This document shows positions 35,161-43,618 of a DNA stretch of 64,000 bases, in pieces (positions within the stretch are counted from its first letter, which is position 1; the number at the start of each line of letters is the position of its first letter). The stretch is from Haloarchaeobius litoreus. Lineage in GTDB: Archaea; Halobacteriota; Halobacteria; Halobacteriales; Natrialbaceae. The notes under the pieces were generated by a model. The model saw nothing but the letters and a program-made list of their open reading frames with translations, had not been told where the DNA came from and made no database searches. The stretch is taken from assembly GCF_024495425.1 (NCBI RefSeq), contig NZ_JANHJR010000003.1:620001-684000 (forward strand), given 5' to 3'. A program made the position numbers and the translations under genes.

Positions 35161-36150
35161 TCACACCCACGCCAGCCCCTCGTTGTGCTGCCGGAGATAC
35201 TTCGAATCCACAGCTCCGTCGGGCACCCCAACACGCTCGCCGTCGCGATTCAGAATCGTGCGCTCCAGCACCTCACTGTCGGTCTCGAAGCCGGGCTGCA
35301 CGACGAGTCGGTACTCCTCGTCCAGCGTGAACAGGTTCCGGTCGAAGGCGGCGTGGTGGGTCCTGTCCAGAACGAGCACGTTCGAGAGGTCCGCCCGATA
35401 CTCGGGGTAGTCACTCCACGGGAGCACGTGCGCCACGTCGAGCAGGCCGGCGTGGTCCACACCGGAGACGGGACACGTCCGTTCGTACCGCGACAGCGCG
35501 GTCGCGCGGAACTCGGGGTCGACCGCGCGGGTCTGGACGACGGTTTCGTACGTGCCAGCGGTCATCTCCTCCCGTTCACTACCCTCGACCGCCCAGTCGC
35601 TGCCTGCCCAGTTCTCGACGGCACCCTCGACGAACGCGCGTCCCTCGTCTGTCAGGGCGTACTCGTCGCTACGTTTCTCCACCAAACCCATGCTGCGGAG
35701 CCAGTTCGCGCGCTGTTTCGGCATGTCCGTCTCCTCGGGGTCCCAGCCGAGTTCGGGGTGGGTGTCGAGCTGCTGGCTACCGATTTCTTCGACGGTCATT
35801 GGGCCGACGGCGAGGGCGTAGAGCAGGCTGCGGAGGCCGACGTTGCGGTCGCACATGATGCGAAGCAGCGTCGCCGTGTCGTGGCCGTCGGTGTACTGCT
35901 CACCGTTCGGCCCGAGGGTCCAGCCGTCGTCCGTCTCGGCGAGGAAGCCGACCTTCCGGAGGTAGCGGACACGGCGCATGATGGAGTCGGCGCTCGACAC
36001 GTTCGCGAACTGGCCGCGGTGCCAGCCGACGAGTTCGTCCGTCGATGGATTATGGGCGTCGACGAACGCCAGGATGGCGTCGAGCGTCTCGACGTACCGG
36101 GTCGCCCCGCCGAACATGGGGACGATGCTGCGGAGGCGTGCTCCCTGCAT
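35161..36150 (-). CDS. HNH endonuclease with winged-helix N-terminus (copy 1)
   Basis: The 329-aa protein has two winged-helix-like segments in its first 190 residues (RYLRKVGFLAETDDGWTLG, in which wing and strand are visible). From about 215 it has an HNH domain: CPVSGVDHAGLLDVAHVLP, LSNVLVLDRTHHAAFDRN. This is the HNH_2-like fold of haloarchaeal restriction-type enzymes. The His in DVAHVLP and the Asn-His pairs are the likely catalytic and metal residues. It is intact here, unlike copy 2. DNA cleavage is inferred from the family. Whether it is a defence enzyme or a selfish nuclease is open. Confidence 0.82.
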   Translation of the reverse strand: MQGARLRSIVPMFGGATRYVETLDAILAFVDAHNPSTDELVGWHRGQFANVSSADSIMRRVRYLRKVGFLAETDDGWTLGPNGEQYTDGHDTATLLRIMCDRNVGLRSLLYALAVGPMTVEEIGSQQLDTHPELGWDPEETDMPKQRANWLRSMGLVEKRSDEYALTDEGRAFVEGAVENWAGSDWAVEGSEREEMTAGTYETVVQTRAVDPEFRATALSRYERTCPVSGVDHAGLLDVAHVLPWSDYPEYRADLSNVLVLDRTHHAAFDRNLFTLDEEYRLVVQPGFETDSEVLERTILNRDGERVGVPDGAVDSKYLRQHNEGLAWV

Positions 36151-36230
36151 ACGGGGTGGTCACGCGGGTGTCGTATGAGCATTCTGCCCGGCCAGGGAAT
36201 CGTTATCACGCTGGCCGGGGGCAAAGGAGC

Positions 36231-36462
36231 ATGCTCCCGGACTACGTGTCGACGGACGACGAACGGGCAGGCGAGCTACTCGCAGTCGATGTGGGGGCGT
36301 ACGTCGAGCCGTCGCTGTTAGGGTAGGCGGTCGCGAACAACCCCGACGTGCTCGCGGCTCGCATGGAGTACGTCTCGGGCCTTCGCGACGCGGGGTCGCT
36401 CGACGACCGCCTTGTAGAGCTCGCGTACGCGACGGTGTCGGGTTCTGGATTCCCGCGATAGA
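36231..36462 (+). pseudogene. AhpD/carboxymuconolactone-decarboxylase-family remnant
   Basis: The frame reads MLPDYVSTDDERAGELLAVD, meets TAG at 36324 and continues as NPDVLAARMEYVSGL and DDRLVELAYATVSG before TAG at 36460. This is the N-terminal half of an AhpD-like protein, with a stop inside and truncation before the catalytic C-X2-C. It lies just outside the right edge of repeat copy 1 and abuts the next gene's end, so it probably marks an insertion or recombination junction. Confidence 0.6.
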
Positions 36463-37125
36463 TCAACGCTCGGAATCGCCAGGATCGAGGCGTCTCGACA
36501 GGAGATATAGAACGATACCGAGCGGAAGACCGATGACGAACGCGAGACCGATGAGGAACACGCCCCCGATAGCAGCCCCAGCCTGCTCGGCTCCGGTCGT
36601 CGTCTCGGTGCTCGCGAACACAACAGTGTATATTCCAAACACGAGCGGTGACAGGAAGGCTTCGATGGCGAGCCAGAACGCTGCACCACCGACGATTGCC
36701 TTCGTTGTCGGCCGCTGAGAGAGTAGATACGTGAAGACCGGTATAGCGAGGAAGAAAACCCAGACGAGTTGGGTGTTAGTAGCGATTGTCGCCATCGCGT
36801 ACCCGACGAAGGCAGGAACCATGGCGGCCAGCGCAGCGACGAACAGATGCACAAAGTCGATTCCATCCGTCCCTGTCTCCCGTTGTACTTCGTTGGAATT
36901 CTCATTGAAGTTCCAGTTTGTCACCCCTGTCGATTCTTCATCATTTGTTCCGAACACGGGTGGCTCATGGAGTTGTTCCTCGCTTCTGAGGTCAACAGCT
37001 GACTCATCGTCAGTCTGGTCTGGCGCTTGGCCGGCGCCATGCTCATCTCCGATTTCGGTACCACACTCACTACAAAATGCATCGCCTCGGCTAATTTCAG
37101 CACCGCAGCTCGTGCAGTATGGCAT
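36463..37125 (-). CDS. Zinc-ribbon membrane protein
   Basis: The 220-aa protein begins with a double zinc ribbon (CTSCGAEIS...CSECGTEIG, residues 4-26) and an acidic linker to about 95. Four hydrophobic helices follow: FVHLFVAALAAMVPAFVGYAM, VWVFFLAIPVFTYLL, FWLAIEAFLSPLVFGIYTVV, and a long one from 182 to 208. This is a common haloarchaeal membrane-protein type of unknown role. TTTAATACTA about 25-30 bases before the ATG (minus strand, near 37146-37155) is a good TATA box. Confidence 0.78.
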   Translation of the reverse strand: MPYCTSCGAEISRGDAFCSECGTEIGDEHGAGQAPDQTDDESAVDLRSEEQLHEPPVFGTNDEESTGVTNWNFNENSNEVQRETGTDGIDFVHLFVAALAAMVPAFVGYAMATIATNTQLVWVFFLAIPVFTYLLSQRPTTKAIVGGAAFWLAIEAFLSPLVFGIYTVVFASTETTTGAEQAGAAIGGVFLIGLAFVIGLPLGIVLYLLSRRLDPGDSER

Positions 37126-37286
37126 ATCGGAATTTCGAATTGTATAGTATTAAACTCCTTCCGACCATTTTCTGTTTTCCGGTAACAGACTTACTGCAGT
37201 CTTTAACCGCTTTAATATGCCCACATATTATCTGGATAAGTTGGTAATAAAATCTAAACTCAAGGCGATCCTAGTATCAGAATGAA

Positions 37287-37739
37287 ATGTACCGACGTAC
37301 ATATTTGACAGCCGTCGGAACCACTGCAAGCGTCCTTGCACTTGCCGGATGTACCGAAGAAGAGCCTCAGGACACCGCCGGCGGAGATGGAGGTGGCAAC
37401 GGAGGCGACAGTGGGGACAGTGACGGTGGCGAAACCGGCGACAATGGTGGTGATGGTAACAACGACAGGCCCGATGTCGAAATCCTTGAACACGAGTTCT
37501 ACGAGGAAGAGGTGGGGGCAGGCGTTCGGGGAGTCGCTCGGAACAACACCGACAGCGAACTCACCTACGTTCAAGCCGAGGCAATCTTTCTAGACGGTGA
37601 TGGAACACAGATCGGTGAAGGACTCGATAACGTGACCGATCTCGCGGCTGGGCGTGAGTGGGAATTCGACTGCATGTACCTTGATAGTGACTCTGACCGT
37701 ATCGCAGAGTACGAGCTTGATGTCTCAACAGGACTCTGA
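37287..37739 (+). CDS. Tat-type lipoprotein with FxLYD-like domain
   Basis: The 150-aa protein starts MYRRTYLTAVG and has a lipobox LAGC at 19-22, so it is probably exported and lipid-anchored. A Gly/Asp-rich spacer (about 27-58) leads to a beta-rich domain (VRGVARNNTDSELTYVQAEA, then FLDGDGTQIG) that resembles FxLYD-type domains of cell-surface proteins. AT-rich ATAAAATCTA near 37246 may be the TATA box. The function is unknown. Confidence 0.75.
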   Translation: MYRRTYLTAVGTTASVLALAGCTEEEPQDTAGGDGGGNGGDSGDSDGGETGDNGGDGNNDRPDVEILEHEFYEEEVGAGVRGVARNNTDSELTYVQAEAIFLDGDGTQIGEGLDNVTDLAAGREWEFDCMYLDSDSDRIAEYELDVSTGL

Positions 37740-37970
37740 TCTGTCGAAACACCCCATTCACCGGTACTTGAATCTCCGGGTCCCTTATACGGTCTACTCT
37801 TGAACTTCAACAACAGTCCGCGGCACCGAAATACCAGTCAGTTCGCGTATTCAAAGGGTGTGTCGATATTGAACTGGTGGTCGCGTAACCGCTTTCAGCT
37901 GATGGGCACACTCCGTACGAGTCCGTAACGGGAAGGGAGCACCGACCGAAAATCGTGCTGGTGGTCGCTG

Positions 37971-38741
37971 CTACTGCACCAGCAATCCGCCGTCGATGAT
38001 TATCGGTTGTCCCATCACGTACGACGCCTCCTCGGAACAGAGCCAGACGACGGCGTCGGCTATCTCTTCGGGGTCACCGAGGCGTCCTGCTGGGATGGCC
38101 GCAGTGATGCGGTCCATCTCCTCGGTGTTGTCCTCACCCGCCTGTTGGACCATCGGCGTGTCGATGACGCCCGGGCAGACGGCGTTGAAGCGGATTCCGT
38201 CTTCGGCGTAGTCAACCGTCGCCCGTCGAGTCAGTCCGATAACACCGTGTTTGCTGGCGGCGTAGTGTGCACTCCCGTTCGCGCTCACGCCAGCGACCGA
38301 CGAGGTGTTGACGACGGCTCCACCACCGCGCTCGATCATCTCCGGTATCTCTGCTTTCAGACACCGCCAGACCCCCTTCAGGTTCACGTCGATCATCCGG
38401 TCCCACTCGGCTTCGTCATACTCGGCGAGACGGGTCCCCTCATCCGCGATACCAGCGTTGTTGTGTGCGAAATCCAGTCCACCGTACTCGTCGAGCGCCG
38501 TCTGTACCATCGCGTCTACATCGTCGGAGTCGGTGACATCTGTCCTGACGAACGTCGCTTCGCCGCCGTTACTCTCGATCATCTCGATCGTCTCGTGGCC
38601 GCCGTCCTCGTCGACATCGGCGACGACGACTTTCGCCCCGGCCTCGGCGAACCGAAGTGACGACTGTCGACCGATTCCCGACCCGCCACCAGTGACGACC
38701 GCGACTCCGTCCTGTATTCCGTTCATGATATCAATCGTCAC
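37971..38741 (-). CDS. Short-chain dehydrogenase/reductase
   Basis: The protein of 251-256 aa (start at 38741 or at 38726, MNGIQDG) is a classical SDR. It has the cofactor motif TGGGSGIG near 17-24, an acidic DVDED after the second strand suggesting NAD(H) preference, NNAGI near 93-97, the catalytic Ser in NTSSVAG and Y-X3-K in YAASK near 160. It ends in a normal C-terminal GQPIIIDGG segment. The substrate cannot be told from sequence, and no pathway genes adjoin. Its start region borders the first 120-bp repeat. Confidence 0.88.
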   Translation of the reverse strand: MTIDIMNGIQDGVAVVTGGGSGIGRQSSLRFAEAGAKVVVADVDEDGGHETIEMIESNGGEATFVRTDVTDSDDVDAMVQTALDEYGGLDFAHNNAGIADEGTRLAEYDEAEWDRMIDVNLKGVWRCLKAEIPEMIERGGGAVVNTSSVAGVSANGSAHYAASKHGVIGLTRRATVDYAEDGIRFNAVCPGVIDTPMVQQAGEDNTEEMDRITAAIPAGRLGDPEEIADAVVWLCSEEASYVMGQPIIIDGGLLVQ

Positions 38742-38839
38742 GCCTAACGACGTGACGTGCTAACATTTGTCATCCACTCATAATAGGTTATCGTCGCTCA
38801 TCGACGCCGGCATCGTCGAACCGCTTCCGGAATCGAAAC

Positions 38840-38961
38840 GGGTCGTCCACCGATCGACTGACCGGACCTCCCGGTCGACGATCTGTCCCGTGCACTCCCA
38901 TCGTGGCTGGCTCACCGACCGTGACGGCTGAACAAGTGTGTCCACCCCGTGCCGGCAGAGG
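38840..38961. repeat. About 120-bp direct repeat, left copy
   Basis: GGGTCGTCCAC through CCATCGTGGCTGGCTC to GGCAGAGG matches 40222-40343, with many substitutions but strong cores. Both copies have the same orientation and flank the membrane-protein gene at 39078. The 335-base gap 38742-39077 holds nothing else that I recognise. Confidence 0.6.
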
Positions 38962-39077
38962 GGCGTCTCGAACTGCCTCTCGGAGCCTTCCAGGTCGCAG
39001 AATACCTGCCAGACCGAGATCGAGCAGTATTGGTCCACTGAAAAAATTTAAGTTATAGATGTCAAATTGCCTGAGTG

Positions 39078-40139
39078 ATGGTGGCGTCAACGAGTTCGAC
39101 TTTCACACTCTTTGAGGAGATCGCGTATCGACTTGGGTACGGAAAACTGGAGGACGAGATCTCGATTCTCCCTCACCCGCTCATCTCCTGGGGGATAGTC
39201 GTGTTTTTCGTGGATGTAGTAGTCCTTCAGGTACTCAAGGAATTTGAGGGGTATCAGGCGACGTTTTTCGTTAACCCAACGTGGCTCATCCAACCTGTTC
39301 TTGGGCTTCTCGCGCCATTCGTCGTGGTTTACCTCCATACTCGCTATGATGAAGTGTTACAAAATATCGATGTGGCGTCGCGAACCTCCGATCCGGAGCT
39401 CTTCGAGCGTCTATGCCCCAGAAAGATTCGACTCGGATTGTATGCCGTCCTCGCGTCGTACGCTCTCTACCAGTTCATCTACAATATCGGAGTTGGCACG
39501 GTAACGCAGGTAGGGGGACTCAGTGAACTCATCGGTGTGACGGTCGTGTTGCCACTTGGATATGGCATCCTATTCGCTGAGTTCCTCGCCACGTATATCG
39601 GAATCCTGGTGTTCTTTCCGAGAAGGATCAGGCGAACGGACTTCAAGATCAACTTTCTCGATCCCGAAGGACTCGGTGGCCTCCGGCCAGCAGGCGAACT
39701 GATGAAATCGGCGTACTATTTCGTGGTCTTCGGTCTGATCGGATTTGCGAGCATGCTGTATGGCCCGTCGATAATCAACAACCTGACCAGTTCACCGTAC
39801 GAGGCTCCCGGTCTTATCCAGGATGTGCTGTTTACGCTGGTCTGGATACTTGCAATTGGGACGATGGTTTACGGGCTTTCCCAGATCCACTGGTTCATGA
39901 AGAGGGCAAAGCGAAGAGAATTGACCCGTCTCGACAGGGAAGCTCGTGAACTGGTCGAAGACCCATTCGACATGGAACGCTTCGAAATTCGAAACAAAAC
40001 CGAATATGACGAACTCAGACAACGGATGGAGTATATCAACAACACACAGGAGTACCCGACGACATTCACGATGTGGGTGCAGATATCAATCGGGATACTA
40101 TTACCGAAAGCGGTTCAGCTCGTCTTATCCTCTGTTTGA
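39078..40139 (+). CDS. Polytopic membrane protein, unknown
   Basis: The protein of about 353 aa has a cytoplasmic-like head and seven or so hydrophobic helices, for example LISWGIVVFFVDVVVLQVL, VLGLLAPFVVVYLH, LGLYAVLASYALYQFIY, VVLPLGYGILFAEFL, FVVFGLIGFASMLYG and DVLFTLVWILAIGTMVYGL, with one more at the C-terminus. A charged loop (KRRELTRLDREARELVED) follows the sixth. No transporter motif is seen. Short direct repeats flank the gene, so it may have moved as a cassette. Confidence 0.7.
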   Translation: MVASTSSTFTLFEEIAYRLGYGKLEDEISILPHPLISWGIVVFFVDVVVLQVLKEFEGYQATFFVNPTWLIQPVLGLLAPFVVVYLHTRYDEVLQNIDVASRTSDPELFERLCPRKIRLGLYAVLASYALYQFIYNIGVGTVTQVGGLSELIGVTVVLPLGYGILFAEFLATYIGILVFFPRRIRRTDFKINFLDPEGLGGLRPAGELMKSAYYFVVFGLIGFASMLYGPSIINNLTSSPYEAPGLIQDVLFTLVWILAIGTMVYGLSQIHWFMKRAKRRELTRLDREARELVEDPFDMERFEIRNKTEYDELRQRMEYINNTQEYPTTFTMWVQISIGILLPKAVQLVLSSV

Positions 40140-40221
40140 ACGCGTGATACAACGGTTCTCACCCGTTTTTCTGCAGAAGAACCTGGGTCCAGACAGTCAG
40201 GGAGCACACCCGGAACGGAGC

Positions 40222-40343
40222 GGGTCTTCCACCCCCGACTGGGCGAACCCTCCGCTCGACGCTCTGTCTCGTGCACTTCCATCGTGGCTGGCTCGCTGGC
40301 CTCGACAACGGACCGGATTTGTGTCCCCCGTGGCGGATGAGGT
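40222..40343. repeat. About 120-bp direct repeat, right copy
   Basis: This is the partner of 38840-38961. The central CCATCGTGGCTGGCTC is identical. It lies just after the membrane-protein gene and before the queD fragment. The gap 40140-40605 holds this repeat, the queD fragment and the promoter part of module copy 2, but no intact gene. Confidence 0.6.
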
Positions 40344-40381
40344 GTGTCGTCGAGTCGGCGACGCTCCCGGAGGAATACAGA

Positions 40382-40452
40382 GATGCCCCGTACTGATGCG
40401 AATCGGACAATCTCGGCCGACGTGGAGGGTCCGTTCACCTGCATCTTCCAAC
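40382..40452 (-). pseudogene. Fragment of queD
   Basis: On the minus strand this piece encodes EDAGERTLHVGRDCPIRISTGH, split here as EDAGERTLHVG and RDCPIRISTGH. That equals residues of QueD at 32841-32907 with one change (R to C). The similarity stops after the GH, so the zinc and catalytic residues are missing. It abuts copy 2 of the three-gene module exactly, which links the duplication to the preQ0 operon. Confidence 0.75.
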
Positions 40453-40605
40453 TATTCTGTTGTTGTAGGGTATCAACTGGGATTCGTGAATCCCCTTCAG
40501 TGGAGGCCCGAAAACAACGACGTGCCTTGGGGAACACAACTCAATCTATTCCACGATGATTACAGCAATTAGCTATTTGTCAATCGACACCTTCGACTAC
40601 TGGAA

Positions 40606-41091
40606 ATGACGTTCTGTAGCGAGTGTGGATCGATGCTCAATCCGGACCGCGACTCGGACAAGTGTGCAGAGTGCGGTTCCCCAGTTGACCAGTCCGGAGT
40701 GACCGATGGTGGGACCAACACCACTGCCAGGACACACACGAAGTTGGAGACACTCCCCACGACATCCTCGGGGAGCGTGAAGAAGGCGGACGCGATGGAG
40801 TGGCTGGAGGAGCTCGACCGGCCAACGTCAGCCGAACTCAAGCGATCGACGATCGAGAAGCCGAGTGACTTCTCGGGGAGCACGTTTCCCACGGACATCT
40901 CGACGATCCGAGTCACCGGCGACCCCTCGTTCATTGAGACCGTCGCTGGGCTGTTCAGCTGGATTGTCGAGATGGAAGACTATAGTCGGCGCGTCGAAAT
41001 CAATCTGAAACAGACCGAGGACAAGGAGACAGGGGAGGAAACCGAGAACTACGCACTCTACCTCTCGGTCGCTGAGCGAGGCGGTTCGTAG
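40606..41091 (+). CDS. Zinc-ribbon protein of the repeated module (copy 2)
   Basis: 161 aa, same length as copy 1, with the N-terminal ribbon CSECGS...CAECGS kept and the C-terminal AERGGS identical. About 21 substitutions separate the two, many of them conservative (N/D, I/V, K/R), so the frame has been preserved since the duplication. The upstream TAGCTATTTG matches the promoter of copy 1 with one change. Confidence 0.8.
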   Translation: MTFCSECGSMLNPDRDSDKCAECGSPVDQSGVTDGGTNTTARTHTKLETLPTTSSGSVKKADAMEWLEELDRPTSAELKRSTIEKPSDFSGSTFPTDISTIRVTGDPSFIETVAGLFSWIVEMEDYSRRVEINLKQTEDKETGEETENYALYLSVAERGGS

Positions 41092-41128
41092 TAAGGGGCT
41101 CAGGGCAGTCACTTTCAGACGACGGGAC

Positions 41129-42325
41129 TCAGACGTCGAACCCGGCTTCGCGAAGTGCATCTTCGATGTCACCGAACTGCTCGCTGTAGGCAAGAAAGCC
41201 GAAGTCGGTCTTCTCGTCGAGCTCAGCCGGGGAGGGGAGCCCGTCGGCTTGCTGGTAAACGCCGATCAACTGAATAAGCATCTGCTGTTCGTCGACGCGG
41301 GTTGCCCCAGACTCTGCATCGGCTCCCGTCTTAGAGTCGGGTTTCGACGACCACGTGAGCCCGTAGTCACCGGTCTCAAGACTCTCGATGTTCTCCGTGA
41401 GGTACCCCTCTTCGGTCTCGACCGTCGCGGGAGGCCGGAGGAGGTCGCCTTTAGCGAACATGGTACAGGCAGGACACACGGTCCGTTCAGTTCCATCGTC
41501 GAGTACGACAGCTTCCAGACCGGTGTCGAATTCTTGGCGGCAGATATCACAGGCGGACGATCGCTGTGACGCGACGTCGAACGTGAACTCGTCGAGCTTC
41601 TCCATGACGCGATCCAGACACGTACGTGCCGCACGGTACTCCTCAAGGGCCCTCTCGATGTCGGAATTCCTGAACGCCTTGTCACCAGCTTCCCGATGCT
41701 GTAGCGCGTCGTCGTACGTCGCCACTACCTCACGGTGATCACTCGATGGGTCGAGACTCGCCAGGCGACCGTCGACCTGATTACGGAGCTGGACTACGCG
41801 ACGGTTGCTCTCCGCTGGCCCGGCAGGTGCACGCTGTTCTGCCTGCTCCAGCATCGCAAGTGCCCGCTCGTACTCCTCCGCAGCCGAGTCGAAGGCGCCG
41901 CTCAGTCTGGCGTCGTCACCCGCATCGAGATGGCGTTCGACGGTGTTCAAGCGATCGTCGAATTCTTGCGACTCCCACTCGTCCTCTACCCGTTCAATCG
42001 TCTCGAGCACGCTACGGCAACGTTCCTGTAGTGGTTGCGAGTCGGATTGCGGAATCGCTCTCGCCTGCTGGAACTGTTCCAGTGCGGCTTCCAGCTGGTC
42101 GATCGCATCTTCGTACTGCCCGCTGTCAGCCCGTCCGATCCCGTCAGATTCCAGCCGCTCGCCCCGTTCGAGGTGATGTGCGACACGGAACTCTTCCGCA
42201 TCATCGTACGCCAGTAGCTCCCAGTCGTGGACTTCGTCCTCGCTCGTCTCGACGTGATCCACGACAGCGTCGACGTGACCGCGGTAGGAACAGCCGTCGG
42301 CGGGACAGGTAGCGGGCTCGGTCAT
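41129..42325 (-). CDS. Zinc-finger/helical protein with HNH-associated C-terminal repeat (copy 2)
   Basis: 398 aa, the same length as the paralogue at 33906. The N-terminal finger CPADGCSYRG, the second zinc pair (CDIC...CPAC) and the C-terminal MLIQLIGVYQQADGLPSPAE segment are kept. Substitutions concentrate in the helical middle and around residues 250-345. Its HNH partner upstream is broken, so this protein may now act alone or with the product of copy 1. Confidence 0.72.
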   Translation of the reverse strand: MTEPATCPADGCSYRGHVDAVVDHVETSEDEVHDWELLAYDDAEEFRVAHHLERGERLESDGIGRADSGQYEDAIDQLEAALEQFQQARAIPQSDSQPLQERCRSVLETIERVEDEWESQEFDDRLNTVERHLDAGDDARLSGAFDSAAEEYERALAMLEQAEQRAPAGPAESNRRVVQLRNQVDGRLASLDPSSDHREVVATYDDALQHREAGDKAFRNSDIERALEEYRAARTCLDRVMEKLDEFTFDVASQRSSACDICRQEFDTGLEAVVLDDGTERTVCPACTMFAKGDLLRPPATVETEEGYLTENIESLETGDYGLTWSSKPDSKTGADAESGATRVDEQQMLIQLIGVYQQADGLPSPAELDEKTDFGFLAYSEQFGDIEDALREAGFDV

Positions 42326-42383
42326 TGGATACTAGAGGCTGAGAGATACGACGCCCTAAATCAAAAAGGCTGGTTCACCCCGT

Positions 42384-43370
42384 TCACACCCACGCCAGCC
42401 TCTTGTTGTGCTGCCGTAGATACTCTGCATCCAGAGAGCCGTCGGGCATCCCGACGCGCTCTCCGTCTCGGTTCAAGACCGTCCGCTCAAGCAGTTCACT
42501 CTCGGTCTCGAAGCCGGGCTGGACGACGAGCCGGTACTCCTCGTCGAGCGTGAACAGGTTCCGGTCGAAGGCGGCGTGGTGGGTCTTGTCGAGCACGAGG
42601 ACGTTAGACAGATCGGCACGGTACTCGGGGTAGTCGCTACAGGGGAGTACGTGCGCAACGTCGAGCAGTTGGGCGTGGTCCACACCAGAGACGGGGCAGG
42701 TCCGCTCGTACCGCGAGAGCGCCGTCGCGCGGAACTCGGGGTCGACCGACCGGGCCTGGACGGTGGTCTCGTACGTTCCAGCGGTCATCGCATCGCTCTC
42801 ACCCTCGACAGTCCAGTCGCTCTCGGCCTAGTCCTCGACGGCACCCTCGACGAACTCCCGTCCCTCGTCGGTCAGGGCGTACTCGTCGCCGTGCATGACC
42901 ACCAAACCCATGCTGCGGAGCCAGTTCGCGCGCTGTTTCGGCATATCGGTCTCCGCGGGGTCCCAGCCGAGTTCGGGGTGGGTGTCGAGCTGCTGTGCGC
43001 CGATCTCCTCGATGGTCATCGGTGCGACGGCAAGCGCGTAGAGCAGGCTGCGGAGGCCGACGTTGCGGCCGCACATGATGCGCAGCAGCGTCGCCGTGTC
43101 GTGCTCTGCGGTGTACTCCTCGCCGTTCGGCCCGAGCGTCCAGCCGTCGGCGGTCTCCGCGAGGAAGCCGACCTTCCGGAGGTACCGCACACGGCGCATG
43201 ATGGGGCCTTCGCTCGACACGCTGTCGAACTGGCCGCGGTGCCAGCCGACGAGTTCGTCGGTCGACGGGTTATGGGCGTCGACGAATTCCAAGATGGAAT
43301 CGAGCGTCTCGACGTACCGGGTCGCCCCCCCGAACATGGGGACGATGCTGCGGACGCGCGTGTCCTGCAT
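42384..43370 (-). pseudogene. HNH endonuclease broken by a nonsense codon (copy 2)
   Basis: Reading leftwards from the ATG at 43370, the protein matches copy 1 up to VEGAVED. TAG at 42828-42830 then stands where copy 1 has the Trp of ENWAGSDW (TGG to TAG). The rest (AESDWTVEGE, then CPVSGVDHAQLLDVAHVLP) stays in frame to 42384. A restart at 42788 would give only the HNH half (134 aa). In addition, the Trp after AHVLP is Cys. Loss of the nuclease while its neighbours survive suggests that only one active nuclease is kept or tolerated. Confidence 0.85.
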
Positions 43371-43434
43371 ACGGTGTGGTCACGCGGATGTCGTATGATC
43401 CTTCTGCCCGAATCGATCGTCCGAAGACACCGGG

Positions 43435-43618
43435 TCAGCGACGCTGCTCGTCCCGCTCTGCTAACTGGTACTCGAAGACGGAACCCTCGTCCCGATTCGC
43501 ACGCTCTTCCCAGCGGATGCGGCGGAACTCCTCCCGGCACGTTCGAATGCCTGAATCCACCGACAAGAGAGAGTCCGGGTCGTGCGTCGATGAACGTGCC
43601 GTGACGGTGAGCCTATGA
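43435..43618 (-). pseudogene. Possible C-terminal gene fragment
   Basis: A minus-strand frame after the ATPase gene reads like protein (SGIRTCREEFRRIRWEER, then GSVFEYQLAERDEQRR) and ends in TGA, but has no start of its own outside the ATPase gene. It may be the tail of a gene lost at the module's right edge. Weak evidence. Confidence 0.25.

Larger units (their letters stand above)
33226..36190. repeat. Three-gene module, direct repeat copy 1
   Basis: This stretch matches 40453-43410 from TATTCTGTTGTTGTAGGG at the left to TTCTGCCCG at the right, in the same orientation. It includes a promoter, a zinc-ribbon gene, a 398-aa gene and an HNH gene. Sequence on each side differs. All three genes are intact in this copy. 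Divergence is spread over the whole length, with coding frames kept. Confidence 0.85.
40453..43410. repeat. Three-gene module, direct repeat copy 2
   Basis: Second copy of 33226-36190, about 2.96 kb, same gene order and orientation. The zinc-ribbon and 398-aa genes are intact, whereas the HNH gene is broken by an amber codon. The left edge meets a queD fragment; the right edge ends at TTCTGCCCG before unrelated sequence. Confidence 0.85.
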
